DNA of 64,000 nt from Halosimplex amylolyticum (lineage in GTDB: Archaea; Halobacteriota; Halobacteria; Halobacteriales; Haloarculaceae). The translations under genes and the position numbers were made by a program. The notes under the pieces are model-generated. The model worked only from the letters and a program-made list of their open reading frames with translations. It ran no database searches and was not told where the DNA came from. Positions 1-8,666 of the stretch are shown here, one piece after another; the stretch's first letter is position 1, and the number at the start of each line of letters is the position of its first letter. The stretch covers positions 248,001-312,000 of the forward strand of contig NZ_JBLKNW010000003.1 of NCBI RefSeq assembly GCF_051414035.1, written 5' to 3'.

Positions 1-1
1 C

Positions 2-763
2 CAGTTGCGCGCCGTCGCGGCCCACGTCTCCCACCGCGGGACGGTGTACGCCGACTGGGGCTTCGCCGACCGTTTCAGCCTCGGCACCGGGCTCAACGTC
101 CTCTTCTCGGGCCCCTCGGGGACCGGGAAGACGATGGCCGCGGAGATCATCGCCGGCGAGGCCGGCCTCGACCTGTTCAAGATCGATCTGGCGAGCGTCG
201 TCAGCAAGTACATCGGCGAGACGGAGAAACACCTCAAGCGGATCTTCGACGAGGCCGAGCACAGCGACGCCCTCCTCTTCTTCGACGAGGCCGACGCCCT
301 GTTCGGCGAGCGCTCGGAGGTCTCCGATTCGCACGACCGCTACGCCAACGTCGAGGTGAGCTACCTCCTCCAGCGCATGGAGGAACACGACGGCGCCGTG
401 ATCATGACCACGAACCTGGAGGAGAACATCGACGACGCCTTCCAGCGGCGGATCAACCGCACCGTCGAGTTCCCGCGCCCCGACCGGGGCTCGCGTTACG
501 CCATCTGGCGGTCGATCTTCCCCGAGGACACGCCCGTCGGCGACCTCGACTACGAGTTCCTCTCGTCGTTCGACCTGACCGGCGGCAGCGTGAAGAACGT
601 CGCGCTGACGGCGGCGTTTCTCGCCGCCGACGACGGCGGGGCGGAAGGTGAGGGTCGCGTCGAGATGAAACACGTCGTCCGAGCGTTGCGGCGTGAGCTA
701 CAGAAGACCGGGCGGCTGGTGAGCGCCGAGGAGTTCGGAGAGTACGGGGAGTCGCTTCACTGA
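2..763 (+). CDS. eCIS AAA+ ATPase (Afp15-like), 5' partial
   Basis: The reading frame is open at the left window edge, so only the C-terminal ATPase part is present; the TTG at 5 is probably internal. Counting from that codon, Walker A GPSGTGKT is at residues 36-43, Walker B LLFFDEAD at about 90-97, a sensor-1 Asn in MTTN near 137, and arginines at 148-152 that could be arginine fingers. These are the parts of a hexameric AAA+ module. Afp15/PVC15-type ATPases are standard members of eCIS loci, with proposed roles in assembly or cargo loading. Family membership is inferred from the ATPase plus its eCIS neighbours; the N-terminal domain that would settle it is outside the window. It converges with the cargo gene ending at 1270. 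Confidence 0.8.
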   Translation, partial: QLRAVAAHVSHRGTVYADWGFADRFSLGTGLNVLFSGPSGTGKTMAAEIIAGEAGLDLFKIDLASVVSKYIGETEKHLKRIFDEAEHSDALLFFDEADALFGERSEVSDSHDRYANVEVSYLLQRMEEHDGAVIMTTNLEENIDDAFQRRINRTVEFPRPDRGSRYAIWRSIFPEDTPVGDLDYEFLSSFDLTGGSVKNVALTAAFLAADDGGAEGEGRVEMKHVVRALRRELQKTGRLVSAEEFGEYGESLH

Positions 764-1269
764 CCACGGCAGAATTCCCCCTCACCTCACCGGACTGTCA
801 CACAGTAACGTCCAGTCGATCGCCAACGAGACTACGTGGGGCCCGTCCCATACGCAGCGACTGTCGCTCCGCCCTCTAGGGCGCCCGATCTTTCGAATTC
901 CGGTTCTTCGATGAATCTACGCTACTATGAGCGTCGCGTCTGGGCCATCGACTCGATGTTCACACGCAGTCCACGCGTCTCGTGTAACCGCTGGACGATT
1001 TGGTCGTCACCCTCGCTTCGGACCGGAGACAGTCCCTCTCGAGTGTACCGCGAACCACCCTTCCGAGGGAGCGTCCTCCCGTCGCGAACTGACAGGTTCT
1101 CGCTGTCGGACGCCCGCTGCTGGACGTTCCGTCAGAACGTGTATCCAGGAAGTAGAGGGAGTCGAAAGAAAACGACACCCGATCTACTCTGTCGCTGAAG
1201 GTTCGTTCCGGGGAGTGAGAAGGGAGTCACGAACTGGCGGCCTCTCAGTCAGGACAACGCTGCGGGCGT
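764..1269. other. Gene-free 506-bp gap beside cargo genes
   Basis: This lies between two convergent genes. Short frames exist on both strands (for example 836-1198 plus and 960-1178 minus), but their translations are rich in Arg and Ser, lack the acidic haloarchaeal bias and show no motif. The base composition is visibly less GC-rich than the baseplate operon. It may be a decayed gene or the junction of an inserted cargo module. No promoter, RNA gene or repeat was recognised. Confidence 0.4.
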
Positions 1270-3666
1270 TCACCAAGTAACGAACTGGACGTCCTGAAGC
1301 GAAACCTCCCGGAGGTTCTCCATCGACCGTGCCGACAGCGACTCGTTCACGTCTGAGACAATCTCCTCGGCGATCTCCTCCAGCCGCTTGGGCGAGATGT
1401 CCAGTCCCCGAACATCGACGACCATGGTCTGGCGGTAGCCGGCCGGTCCCTCAGTCGCGCGATCCGCGAGTTGCTTTTTCAGTTTTCCGTGCAGAGAGCT
1501 CTTATTTTCCGGTTTCACTCGCTTGACTTCGATCATCACCTTCGAACCGAGGACGTCGGGCCGGGTCGAGCCTTCGGCACCGTGTGTAGCCTCCCGTCCG
1601 TGCTTGAACGACACCTCGCGTTTGGATTTGCCGATGGAGCTGTACATGTACGCGATCTCCTCCTCAGACTGCGTCGGTGTCGGCCGATCCTGGTTCTCGA
1701 TACGCTCGATATATCCACGATACTTCGAGCGGTCGCTGGACGAAGTGGCCTGGTCTAGTCGTCTCTTCCAGTAGTCGAGGAGGTCCTCCCGAACGGACTT
1801 TCCGAACTTCGCGACCACTGGCAGTTCGTCGACGGGAGTCTGGCGGCCTGCGGACTTTCCTCCCTCTGTCTTTTTCTGCGCTGAGCGCGCCTCCCGCTCC
1901 CCGGACGCCTTCTGGCCTGCTTCCGAGCGCTGTTTCGACTGTCCTCGTTTGCCCCTGGTCCCCGACGATTCGGTCCCGGTCTCGGTGTGTTTCTTCTGTC
2001 GGCCTCGCCGCGAAACGCGAGAACTGCCGCTGTACATCCCGAGACCACCGAATCCGGCCTCGAACAGGGTCAGCGCCGCCCTGTACACGAGCTTCAGCCG
2101 TTCACTCGCGTTCTCCCGTATCCGCCTCCTCGCCTGCGCTATCGAGAGCCCGCCCTGGGTGACGTACCACCAGAGGTCCTGATTGTACTCCGTGAACGTG
2201 TCGTGGAACACCTCCAGTTGGAAGTCGCTTCCCTCGGCGAACGGCCGGTAGTACGCCCTGTCGCTCGGGAACATCTGGAAGGCCTGGACATTCCTGTATC
2301 CGCTGCCGATGGGCGCGGTCCACACGAGGACGTCCCCGAAGGGCCCTTCGCCGGCATCGGGAAACCGATAGAGACCGTCGCGGACCTCGAATTCACTGAT
2401 GGTCGCGTACTCGTTCGACTGGATCGCCTTCCGCGCACGGGCCGGGACCCAGCCCGGGAGTTCCAGAGGGTTCGGTTCGACCACCGGTTCGGTTTCCAGA
2501 CCCTCGGACGGTTCGGCTGATTTGCTCTCTTTCGTCGATTCGTCGCCGGCTGTTTCGGCCGTTGCAGAACCTTCATCACCAGCGGTCTCAGACTCACTCG
2601 CCGTTACCTTCACGTGGACCGTGTCGGAAAACGTCAGGTCACCGGGAGACGGAGCGCCGGGAGCGGTGTCCTCGGTCTTCTCAATCCGGATTAGATCCCG
2701 TTTGTTGGAATACTTGCTGGGGAGATCGTTTTCGGGCTTTCGTGGGTCGATCGCGAATCCGTTCGTTCCGCCGTCCGCCTCATACGTCCCCGGCGGGATT
2801 TCTTTGAATCGGGTTAGTCGATACGTGTATTCCCTGTCGTCGTCCGTGCCGACCACCACCGTATCAGTCGCCCTCCGAATGACGAGTGATACGACCGTAT
2901 TCGACCCTCGCTCTGGCTCGGTCGGCTCCGAGTCGGTTTCGTCTTGGCGCTGAATGGCAGGTGTCTGCGTCCGCCGCTGCTGAACAACGTGGGTCAGTTC
3001 GTGTGCCAGCAACCGTTTGCCGTCGTCCGTCTCGGGTCTGTATTGCCCGGAAGCGAACACGACATCGCTGCCGACAGTGAACGCGGTGGCACGTACGGAC
3101 CTCGCCAGTTCGTCTGCCCGAGGACCAGTGTGGACGCGAACGTCCCCGAAATCGTCCCCGAATCGCGGCTCGAAGAACGACCGGGCCGACTCGGGTAGCG
3201 GCCGGCCACCGTCGCGGAGCGACCATGTCTCTCCCCAGAGTTCGCCGTCGACATCGGGCGGCCCTGCGGACCGGCCGTCCCGCTGGAGCATCGACTCACA
3301 CTCCTCACAGTTCAGGGGCTTCCCCCGCCGATACCGGCGTCGGCACCGGCCACACGTGCGCTGAATGGCATTGGCCGAATCCCGTTCCCGGGTATCCGCA
3401 GTCGTCTCCGGGCGGGTCGTTTCCATCATCGTCTCGGCCACCCGCTCGGCCTCCCGCTCGGCAGGGTCCGACGGGCTACTGACGGCGACTCCGTCACCAC
3501 CACTTCGCCCCCGTTGCATCCGCTGGACCGCCTGATTTCCCACGCTCCGGTGGACGTCCGCTATCCGTCCCCGTTCTCGCTGCGACGCCCGCGACCGGTC
3601 GGCGTCGCGCTCGCTGGTCCGCGCACGCTCGTCGCCTCGGTCGGTCTCCATCTGCTGGCGGGTCAC
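1270..3666 (-). CDS. eCIS cargo: DUF4157 protein with C-terminal PD-(D/E)XK-like nuclease
   Basis: This is a 798-residue putative effector. The N-terminal VHRSVGNQAVQR (39-49) and DPAEREAERV (68-77) are typical of DUF4157 eCIS cargo. A small CxxC...CxxC cluster (C105/C108, C120/C123) follows, then the DUF4157 core FFEPRFGDDFGDVRVH with HELTH at 222-226, a zinc-metalloprotease-like motif. After an acidic, Ser/Thr-rich linker and a central domain, the last 100 residues contain P703-D704 followed after eight residues by E713-V-K715, the signature spacing of PD-(D/E)XK nucleases, and a later Gln in KKQLADR. I infer a DNA or RNA nuclease payload delivered by the eCIS. The start is GTG at 3666; ATG at 3651 (METDRGDER) is equally plausible. 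GC is lower than in the baseplate operon. Confidence 0.82.
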   Translation of the reverse strand: MTRQQMETDRGDERARTSERDADRSRASQRERGRIADVHRSVGNQAVQRMQRGRSGGDGVAVSSPSDPAEREAERVAETMMETTRPETTADTRERDSANAIQRTCGRCRRRYRRGKPLNCEECESMLQRDGRSAGPPDVDGELWGETWSLRDGGRPLPESARSFFEPRFGDDFGDVRVHTGPRADELARSVRATAFTVGSDVVFASGQYRPETDDGKRLLAHELTHVVQQRRTQTPAIQRQDETDSEPTEPERGSNTVVSLVIRRATDTVVVGTDDDREYTYRLTRFKEIPPGTYEADGGTNGFAIDPRKPENDLPSKYSNKRDLIRIEKTEDTAPGAPSPGDLTFSDTVHVKVTASESETAGDEGSATAETAGDESTKESKSAEPSEGLETEPVVEPNPLELPGWVPARARKAIQSNEYATISEFEVRDGLYRFPDAGEGPFGDVLVWTAPIGSGYRNVQAFQMFPSDRAYYRPFAEGSDFQLEVFHDTFTEYNQDLWWYVTQGGLSIAQARRRIRENASERLKLVYRAALTLFEAGFGGLGMYSGSSRVSRRGRQKKHTETGTESSGTRGKRGQSKQRSEAGQKASGEREARSAQKKTEGGKSAGRQTPVDELPVVAKFGKSVREDLLDYWKRRLDQATSSSDRSKYRGYIERIENQDRPTPTQSEEEIAYMYSSIGKSKREVSFKHGREATHGAEGSTRPDVLGSKVMIEVKRVKPENKSSLHGKLKKQLADRATEGPAGYRQTMVVDVRGLDISPKRLEEIAEEIVSDVNESLSARSMENLREVSLQDVQFVTW

Positions 3667-3831
3667 GTGCGACCCCGTCCTGCGGTCCCCTGACGAGTGG
3701 GGGTCATTTGATCTATCGATGACCCGCGTATTGATATTTCTTTCCCGCTGTCACCACGGCGACGACGCCGTCAGAGAGACACGGGCACGTCCGAACGGTT
3801 CACTACCGCTGAGCGGTCGCCCGGGGATCGC
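3667..3831. promoter_or_regulatory. Upstream region of the nuclease cargo gene
   Basis: This 165-bp spacer separates the two minus-strand cargo genes. It contains an AT-rich patch (ATCAAATG-like on the minus strand, about 3709-3716) some 45 nt ahead of the 3666 start, which could be the promoter TATA element. No hairpin terminator is obvious. Confidence 0.3.
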
Positions 3832-5646
3832 TCACTCGAGCGCATCGGTTATCTGCTCGCGATGGTCTACGAATCGGCACCCGGCGGTCCCCGGGCACGG
3901 CTGGTGCGATTCGTCTTCGAATCGGGCGTCGGCGAACCGGACGAAATACTGTTCACCCTGCTTGAAATACGACACGTAGATCGCTTCGGCCCACGGTTGC
4001 GGATACTCCGTCACGTACTCACCGAAGCGGCTCTCGGCCCGTTCTATCATCGTGACCGTCGCGTCGACTGTCCCTTTGACGGTGAGGAGCGAATCGATGA
4101 TCGCACTGACCTCGGCGTCTGACGGTTCCGAAGAGGTCGACCCGTGTTCGGCGCGCCAGTTCTCTAGGGCCGTGCGCACCTTGAAATTAGCAGGACCGAT
4201 GTCGTTTTCGAGTGCGTTCAGTAGCTTGTAATCGAAATCCAGGAACTGATCCACTTCGATCCAGGATTCGGGGAGCGAGCCGACGACTCGGTCCTGCGCC
4301 GCATCTAACAGTCCGTAGTACCGCTGTTGAGCGCCGTACTCGTCGGCGATTACGGCGGCGACCGCGTGTTTCGGTGCCGAAGAGGACGAGGCCGCCTGTT
4401 CGATCACGTCCGAGTGGGAACGAACGAACTCGAGCGCGGTCTGGTTGTACGGTTCCGTGCTCGGGCAGTCGCACTCCGGGGCGCTCGGTTCCTGCGGTTC
4501 GGGAACGGAGTGAGACAGATACACGTCCACCCGGCGATGCTCGCTGAGATCATCGGCCGCTTGGTCCCCCGTTCGACTCCGTTCAATTCCTCCCGCCCGC
4601 GGCACGAACTCCACGGAGGTCGTCCGGGTGGGACCGGCCGAGAGCAGTCCTTTCAACTGCTGTTCAACGGTCTCCGCGCGCGACATCGAGAGGTCCTCGT
4701 TGTAGCTTCTCGACCCACGCTCGTCAGCGAAGCCGACGATCGTTACGGAGAGCGGGTCCCTCAACCGGGAGCGTTCGTCCTGGTTGAGGAGGATCGCCTC
4801 GACGTCCTCGCGGATCTGCTGGAGGACCCCGAGATCCGTGGGGTCGAGCCGGGAACTGTCCGTCTCGAAGTAGAGAGACGCCGCGGGCCCGCCATTCCGA
4901 GTCCCGAAGTACTCGCTGCGGGCCTGGACGCCCGTGTCACGCTGCTCCTCCTCGGAGTCGGTCGACTTCGCGCGGGCACCGCCGCGTTCCGGTTGTCGAT
5001 GGACATAGCGGGTTCCCCGGCTCCGTCGGGTACCACCGTTCTGCACGACGTGTGTCAGTTCGTGAGCCAGTAGTCGTTTCCCGTCGCTGGTGGCGGGATC
5101 GTACTCGTCGCGTCGAAATCCGATATCTCGTCCGACGGTGAACGCTCGGGCGTCTATCGAACCGGCCGCTTCGTCCGTCGCGGCGTTCACGTGGACTCGA
5201 ACGTCGCCGAAGTCGTGACCGAAACGCGGCTCGAAGTACGATCGCACAGCCGTCGGGAGCGGTCGTCCGTCCCCTTCGAGCGACCCGACTGCCTGCTCGC
5301 TCGGACTGTCATCGCTGAGAGATCCGCTTGCGTCTGCCGACCGTCGCATGGTCGCCTCGCGTTGGCTGTGCGCACGTGACACCCCCGACGGATCCGCAGC
5401 CCCTATCACCTCGTCAGTCACCCGCTCGGCCTCCCGCTCGGCAGGGTCGCCCGGATCGCTCACGTCGATCAACGGCCGGGCGTCGTCACGCCCGTGAAGC
5501 CGCTGGACGGCCTGATTTCCGACCGCGCGATGCACCGACTCGATGCCGCCGTTTCGCGTTGTCGACGGATCGTCCCGATTCGCCGTTCCCCGCCGCGACC
5601 TAGTGACCCGCTCCTCTCGATCGGTCTCGCGCGTGCAGCAACTCAT
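3832..5646 (-). CDS. eCIS cargo: DUF4157 protein with OmpA-like domain and unknown C-terminal domain
   Basis: This 604-residue putative effector shares its head with the neighbouring cargo: VHRAVGNQAVQR (39-50), DPAEREAERV (68-77), YFEPRFGHDFGDVRVH (138-152) and HELTH at 195-199. Residues about 255-378 look like an OmpA C-terminal domain: LYFETDSSRL, then GFADERGSRSYNEDLS with D308, and SMSRAETV with R323. These match the Asp and Arg that in OmpA hold the diaminopimelate of peptidoglycan. The C-terminal 200 residues are unassigned; AVIADEYGAQ (E436), DAAQDR and DIGPANFKVRTA loosely resemble lysozyme-like toxin domains (low confidence). Haloarchaea have no peptidoglycan, so a bacterial target is conceivable. 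A cysteine pair is at 392/394 and two more Cys lie near the end. Confidence 0.8.
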   Translation of the reverse strand: MSCCTRETDREERVTRSRRGTANRDDPSTTRNGGIESVHRAVGNQAVQRLHGRDDARPLIDVSDPGDPAEREAERVTDEVIGAADPSGVSRAHSQREATMRRSADASGSLSDDSPSEQAVGSLEGDGRPLPTAVRSYFEPRFGHDFGDVRVHVNAATDEAAGSIDARAFTVGRDIGFRRDEYDPATSDGKRLLAHELTHVVQNGGTRRSRGTRYVHRQPERGGARAKSTDSEEEQRDTGVQARSEYFGTRNGGPAASLYFETDSSRLDPTDLGVLQQIREDVEAILLNQDERSRLRDPLSVTIVGFADERGSRSYNEDLSMSRAETVEQQLKGLLSAGPTRTTSVEFVPRAGGIERSRTGDQAADDLSEHRRVDVYLSHSVPEPQEPSAPECDCPSTEPYNQTALEFVRSHSDVIEQAASSSSAPKHAVAAVIADEYGAQQRYYGLLDAAQDRVVGSLPESWIEVDQFLDFDYKLLNALENDIGPANFKVRTALENWRAEHGSTSSEPSDAEVSAIIDSLLTVKGTVDATVTMIERAESRFGEYVTEYPQPWAEAIYVSYFKQGEQYFVRFADARFEDESHQPCPGTAGCRFVDHREQITDALE

Positions 5647-5849
5647 CGCCGATCACGACTCGCGCGTACCGCGAGACCGGGACTCATGTAACCACGTTCA
5701 CATTCGAACGAGAAAAACGCTTCCCCAGTTCCCGCTCGCCCTCCGGTCCTATCAACGGACAGTTCAGAGAAACTAATAAGTAACCTGCGCGTAATTAGCG
5801 ATCGTTTAACACGTAGTGGCAGACACCGACACCAAACAGAGGACAACAC
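5647..5849. promoter_or_regulatory. Divergent promoter region between eCIS cargo and baseplate operon
   Basis: This 203-bp AT-richer interval separates the minus-strand cargo gene (start 5646) from the plus-strand baseplate operon (start 5850). TTTAAC at 5805-5810 is a TATA candidate for the operon, giving a short leader. The run AACTAATAAGTAACC near 5771-5785 and TAATTAG near 5792 are further AT-rich patches that could hold regulator sites. A GAGG stretch about 8 nt before the GTG may act as a weak ribosome binding site. Confidence 0.5.
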
Positions 5850-6947
5850 GTGGCAGAGAACCCCAAGGACATCGAACTCAGACGTTTCGCACGGCCGATC
5901 GGCGTCACGGGGCTCGGCGCGACCGCCGCCGGCCGAACGGAGCACCGGCTGGCGACCGTCACCGGGTCGTTCGACGGCGTGCTCGCGACCGGCGTGCGCG
6001 CCGGTCCCGGCGGTCCGCCGACAGCGCTATCCTACCTCACGCTGGCGCCGCTGGTGGCCCGGGCGTTCGCTTCCGAGGACCGCGACGCCCGCTCCAGGTC
6101 GTCGCCAGAGCTGTCGCCGCCCGGAGAGGAAGCGGTCGACGGAGACCGGCCGGACGCTGACGAGGAACAGGTCCGGGTCCGGGAGGTGATCCGGGGCGAC
6201 GCGACAGAGTCGACGGCCGACGACCTGCTCGGCAGGGACCTGACGGTCAGCAGCAGTCCCAGTCGGCGCGACGCCGGGGACGTTCCGGACGGACAGCCGG
6301 ACGGGCGCCCGGATCCGACGCAGCACGAAGGACGTGGTCGATTCGACGGCCGCGACGGCGGCGACCGCCACGACGGAGACGATGGCCAGAACCGCGGGGG
6401 CGATTCGACCGCGAATCTCACCGTGAGCGATCCGGTGCGGACCGTCGTCGAAGAGTCGACCAGCGACGCCGACGGCACCGCCACCGTCCCGGCCGCGGAG
6501 ACGCTGGGCGACGCGTTCGAGCGAAACCCGCCCGGCGGGAACCGGTCCGAATCGGGAGAGACGAGCGCGAGAGGGCCCGGAGCGGCTGAGACGGTCCCGA
6601 CGACGGTCGCCTCCGCCGGAAGTCCGACCGCCGCCGCGAGCGGGCGGTCCCCCGGCGACGTCGACCGGGGACCGTCGCTCACCGTCACCGGCGGGTCGGG
6701 GCCGTCAATCGACGCGGTGGTCGACGGGGTCGAAGAATCGGTGGCCGACGCCGACAGCGGGTCGGACCGTGGAAGCGGTGCGGTCGGCGAGCGAGGCGGT
6801 CGCTCCGCGGACGCGACCGGTGACGACGGCGTCGCCGAGCGGACGGTCATCCAGTCGGACGGCCGCGTGAACGAGCGCGTCCTCGACCGACTCTACGAGG
6901 AGTTCGACCGGAAGATGCGCCGGGAACGCGAGCGGGAGGGACGCTGA
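5850..6947 (+). CDS. eCIS operon protein, largely disordered, function unknown
   Basis: This 365-residue protein starts with GTG. It is the first gene of the plus-strand eCIS operon and ends one base before the LysM gene start. The first about 70 residues are of ordinary composition, with Ala/Leu/Val stretches (LSYLTLAPLVARAFAS). The following about 250 are Asp/Gly/Ser/Thr-rich and look disordered. The last about 30 (RVNERVLDRLYEEFDRKMRR) form a charged amphipathic helix. A short helix ending in Arg/Glu repeats is often seen in small tail proteins encoded just ahead of the LysM adaptor, so a structural or adaptor role is possible. I recognise no named family. Confidence 0.6.
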   Translation: MAENPKDIELRRFARPIGVTGLGATAAGRTEHRLATVTGSFDGVLATGVRAGPGGPPTALSYLTLAPLVARAFASEDRDARSRSSPELSPPGEEAVDGDRPDADEEQVRVREVIRGDATESTADDLLGRDLTVSSSPSRRDAGDVPDGQPDGRPDPTQHEGRGRFDGRDGGDRHDGDDGQNRGGDSTANLTVSDPVRTVVEESTSDADGTATVPAAETLGDAFERNPPGGNRSESGETSARGPGAAETVPTTVASAGSPTAAASGRSPGDVDRGPSLTVTGGSGPSIDAVVDGVEESVADADSGSDRGSGAVGERGGRSADATGDDGVAERTVIQSDGRVNERVLDRLYEEFDRKMRREREREGR

Positions 6948-6948
6948 C

Positions 6949-7617
6949 GTGTCCGGACGGGCCACCGACGCGGACCTGCCGAAAGCGAAGATACGGATCC
7001 TCGAAGGCAGCCGTCGAGGCGAGGAGATACGCTTCCGGTTCAACCCGAACGAGTACAGCGTCGACAAGCGCATGAACTACGGCGAGCAGTCGGTCGCGGG
7101 GATCACGACGCCGCTGACCCAGTTCGTCAGCGGGGAGTCGGAGACGCTGTCGATGGAGCTGTTCTTCGACGTGACCGAAGACGAGTCGACGGACGACGTC
7201 CGCGACCGGACGGAGCGCCTCGACGCGCTGTTGTCGATCGACGGCCAGTTGCACGCGCCGCCGAAGTGCCGCTTCGTCTGGGGGACCCTGGAGTTCAAGG
7301 CCGTCATGGAGAGCGCGAACAAGCGGTTCACGCTGTTCCAGCAGGATGGCACCCCCCTGCGGGCGAGAGCGGACGTGAACTTCAGGCGGTATCGGACGCC
7401 CGAGGAACAGTCGAAGGCCACGCCCAAACTGTCCGCCGACCGGCGGACGGTGTGGGAGGTCACCGCCGGCGACACGCTGTGGCTGATCGCCGACGAGGAG
7501 TACGGCGACCCGGCGACGTGGCGACCGATCGCGGAGGCCAACGACCTCGCCGAACCGCGCCGACTCGACCCCGGAACCACGCTGGTGATCCCGAAACTGG
7601 AGTCTGACGGCAGATGA
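6949..7617 (+). CDS. eCIS LysM-containing baseplate/tube adaptor (Afp7-like)
   Basis: This 222-residue protein starts with GTG. The N-terminal half (FRFNPNEYSVDKRMNY, then LTQFVSGESETLSMELFFD) matches the CIS tube-initiator or T4 gp53-like fold of Afp7/PVC7. A LysM domain spans about 163-217 (WEVTAGDTLWLIADEEYGDP ending TTLVIPKL). In eCIS and phage particles this protein joins the tube to the spike hub. LysM is a usual part of this family, so it is not by itself evidence of cell-wall targeting. Its stop overlaps the start of the gpD-like gene (ATGA), implying translational coupling. Confidence 0.87.
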   Translation: MSGRATDADLPKAKIRILEGSRRGEEIRFRFNPNEYSVDKRMNYGEQSVAGITTPLTQFVSGESETLSMELFFDVTEDESTDDVRDRTERLDALLSIDGQLHAPPKCRFVWGTLEFKAVMESANKRFTLFQQDGTPLRARADVNFRRYRTPEEQSKATPKLSADRRTVWEVTAGDTLWLIADEEYGDPATWRPIAEANDLAEPRRLDPGTTLVIPKLESDGR

Positions 7618-8666
7618 CGCTGACGCACCTCGAAGACGACTACGACCACTTCTACTCCCCGCGGTTCGAGGTCCAGGTCGGACCCCGAACCTACCGGGAG
7701 GCCGACGGGCGGATCTCCGGGCTCACGGTGGACACGGGCGTCGAGAAGACCAACACCGCCGAGTTCACGCTGAACGAGCGATACGACCACGAACACGGTT
7801 CGTTCGTCGACTTCGCGGAGAACCCCGTGATAGCGGGGATGCCCGTCGTCGTCAGACTGGGGTACGGCGACACGCTGCGACCGATGTTCGTGGGGACGGT
7901 CTCATCCGTCCAGCCGGACTTCCCGTCGAGCGGCGGCCCCACGCTCGGCGTGCGTGCCGACGACCTCGCCCACGAGATGACGAAGGGCGCGCGGTCGCGG
8001 TCGTGGTCGAACACGACGGTGAGCGCCGTCGTCGCCGACGTGGTCGCGGGCTACCCGTTCCGGGGCGTCTCGGTCGACCTCGCGGGAGCGCTCGACCTCA
8101 CGTTCCAGTCGGTGATCCAGGAAGGCGTCTCGGACTACGCGTTCCTCAGGGACCAGCTGGCCGACCGGCTGGGCTACGAGTTCTTCGTCAAGGGGGGCGT
8201 CTTCCACTTCCGGAAGCCGAACCCGCTGGCGGCGCCCGTCGTCACGCTCGAGTACGGGAAGTCCCTCCAGTCGTTCCGGCCGAACGAGGAGGACGCCAAC
8301 CAGTCGGTCGGGTCGGTCGAAGTCCGGGCGTGGGACCCCGGGAAGAAAGACGCCGTCACGGCGACGGCGACCGTCCCGGAGGGGGGCGACGAGACCGACG
8401 TCCGCCGAGCGGTCGTCGAGTCCCAGCGCGAGGCCCAGCGGATCGCCGACGCCGCCGGGTACGACCTCGCGCCGACCACCAGCGGCCGCTGTGAGACGAT
8501 CGGGTTGCCGGAGATCCGCGAGGGAGAGGTCGTGGTCCTGGAGGGCCTCGGTCGCGGCTTCACCGGGCCCTACTACGTGACGTCGACGACGCACCGGGTG
8601 GACGACTCGGGGTACACGACGTCGTTCGAAGCGAGCCGGGCGGAGCTGTTCGAAGGGATACTATGA
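7614..8666 (+). CDS. eCIS hub protein, phage late control gpD-like (VgrG N-terminal half)
   Basis: This 350-residue protein has the gpD/gp27/VgrG-hub features: an N-terminal FYSPRFEVQVG strand, ISGLTVDTGVEKTNTAEFTL, and later QEGVSDYAFLRDQLADRLGYEFFVKGG. The last is the typical LxxLAxxLGYEFFV segment of hub proteins. It would trimerise at the centre of the baseplate and carry the spike. In Afp/PVC the hub and spike are one protein (Afp8). Here they are two genes, this one and the next, with 4-nt overlaps on both sides. Confidence 0.87.
   Translation: MTLTHLEDDYDHFYSPRFEVQVGPRTYREADGRISGLTVDTGVEKTNTAEFTLNERYDHEHGSFVDFAENPVIAGMPVVVRLGYGDTLRPMFVGTVSSVQPDFPSSGGPTLGVRADDLAHEMTKGARSRSWSNTTVSAVVADVVAGYPFRGVSVDLAGALDLTFQSVIQEGVSDYAFLRDQLADRLGYEFFVKGGVFHFRKPNPLAAPVVTLEYGKSLQSFRPNEEDANQSVGSVEVRAWDPGKKDAVTATATVPEGGDETDVRRAVVESQREAQRIADAAGYDLAPTTSGRCETIGLPEIREGEVVVLEGLGRGFTGPYYVTSTTHRVDDSGYTTSFEASRAELFEGIL

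Noticed and set aside
836..1280. Short frames in the 764-1269 gap as genes
   Set aside because: No acidic bias, no motif, no promoter or ribosome site, and frames on both strands overlap each other.
6949..7617. LysM domain as evidence that the particle targets peptidoglycan
   Set aside because: LysM is a regular internal part of Afp7-type baseplate proteins and does not indicate the target.
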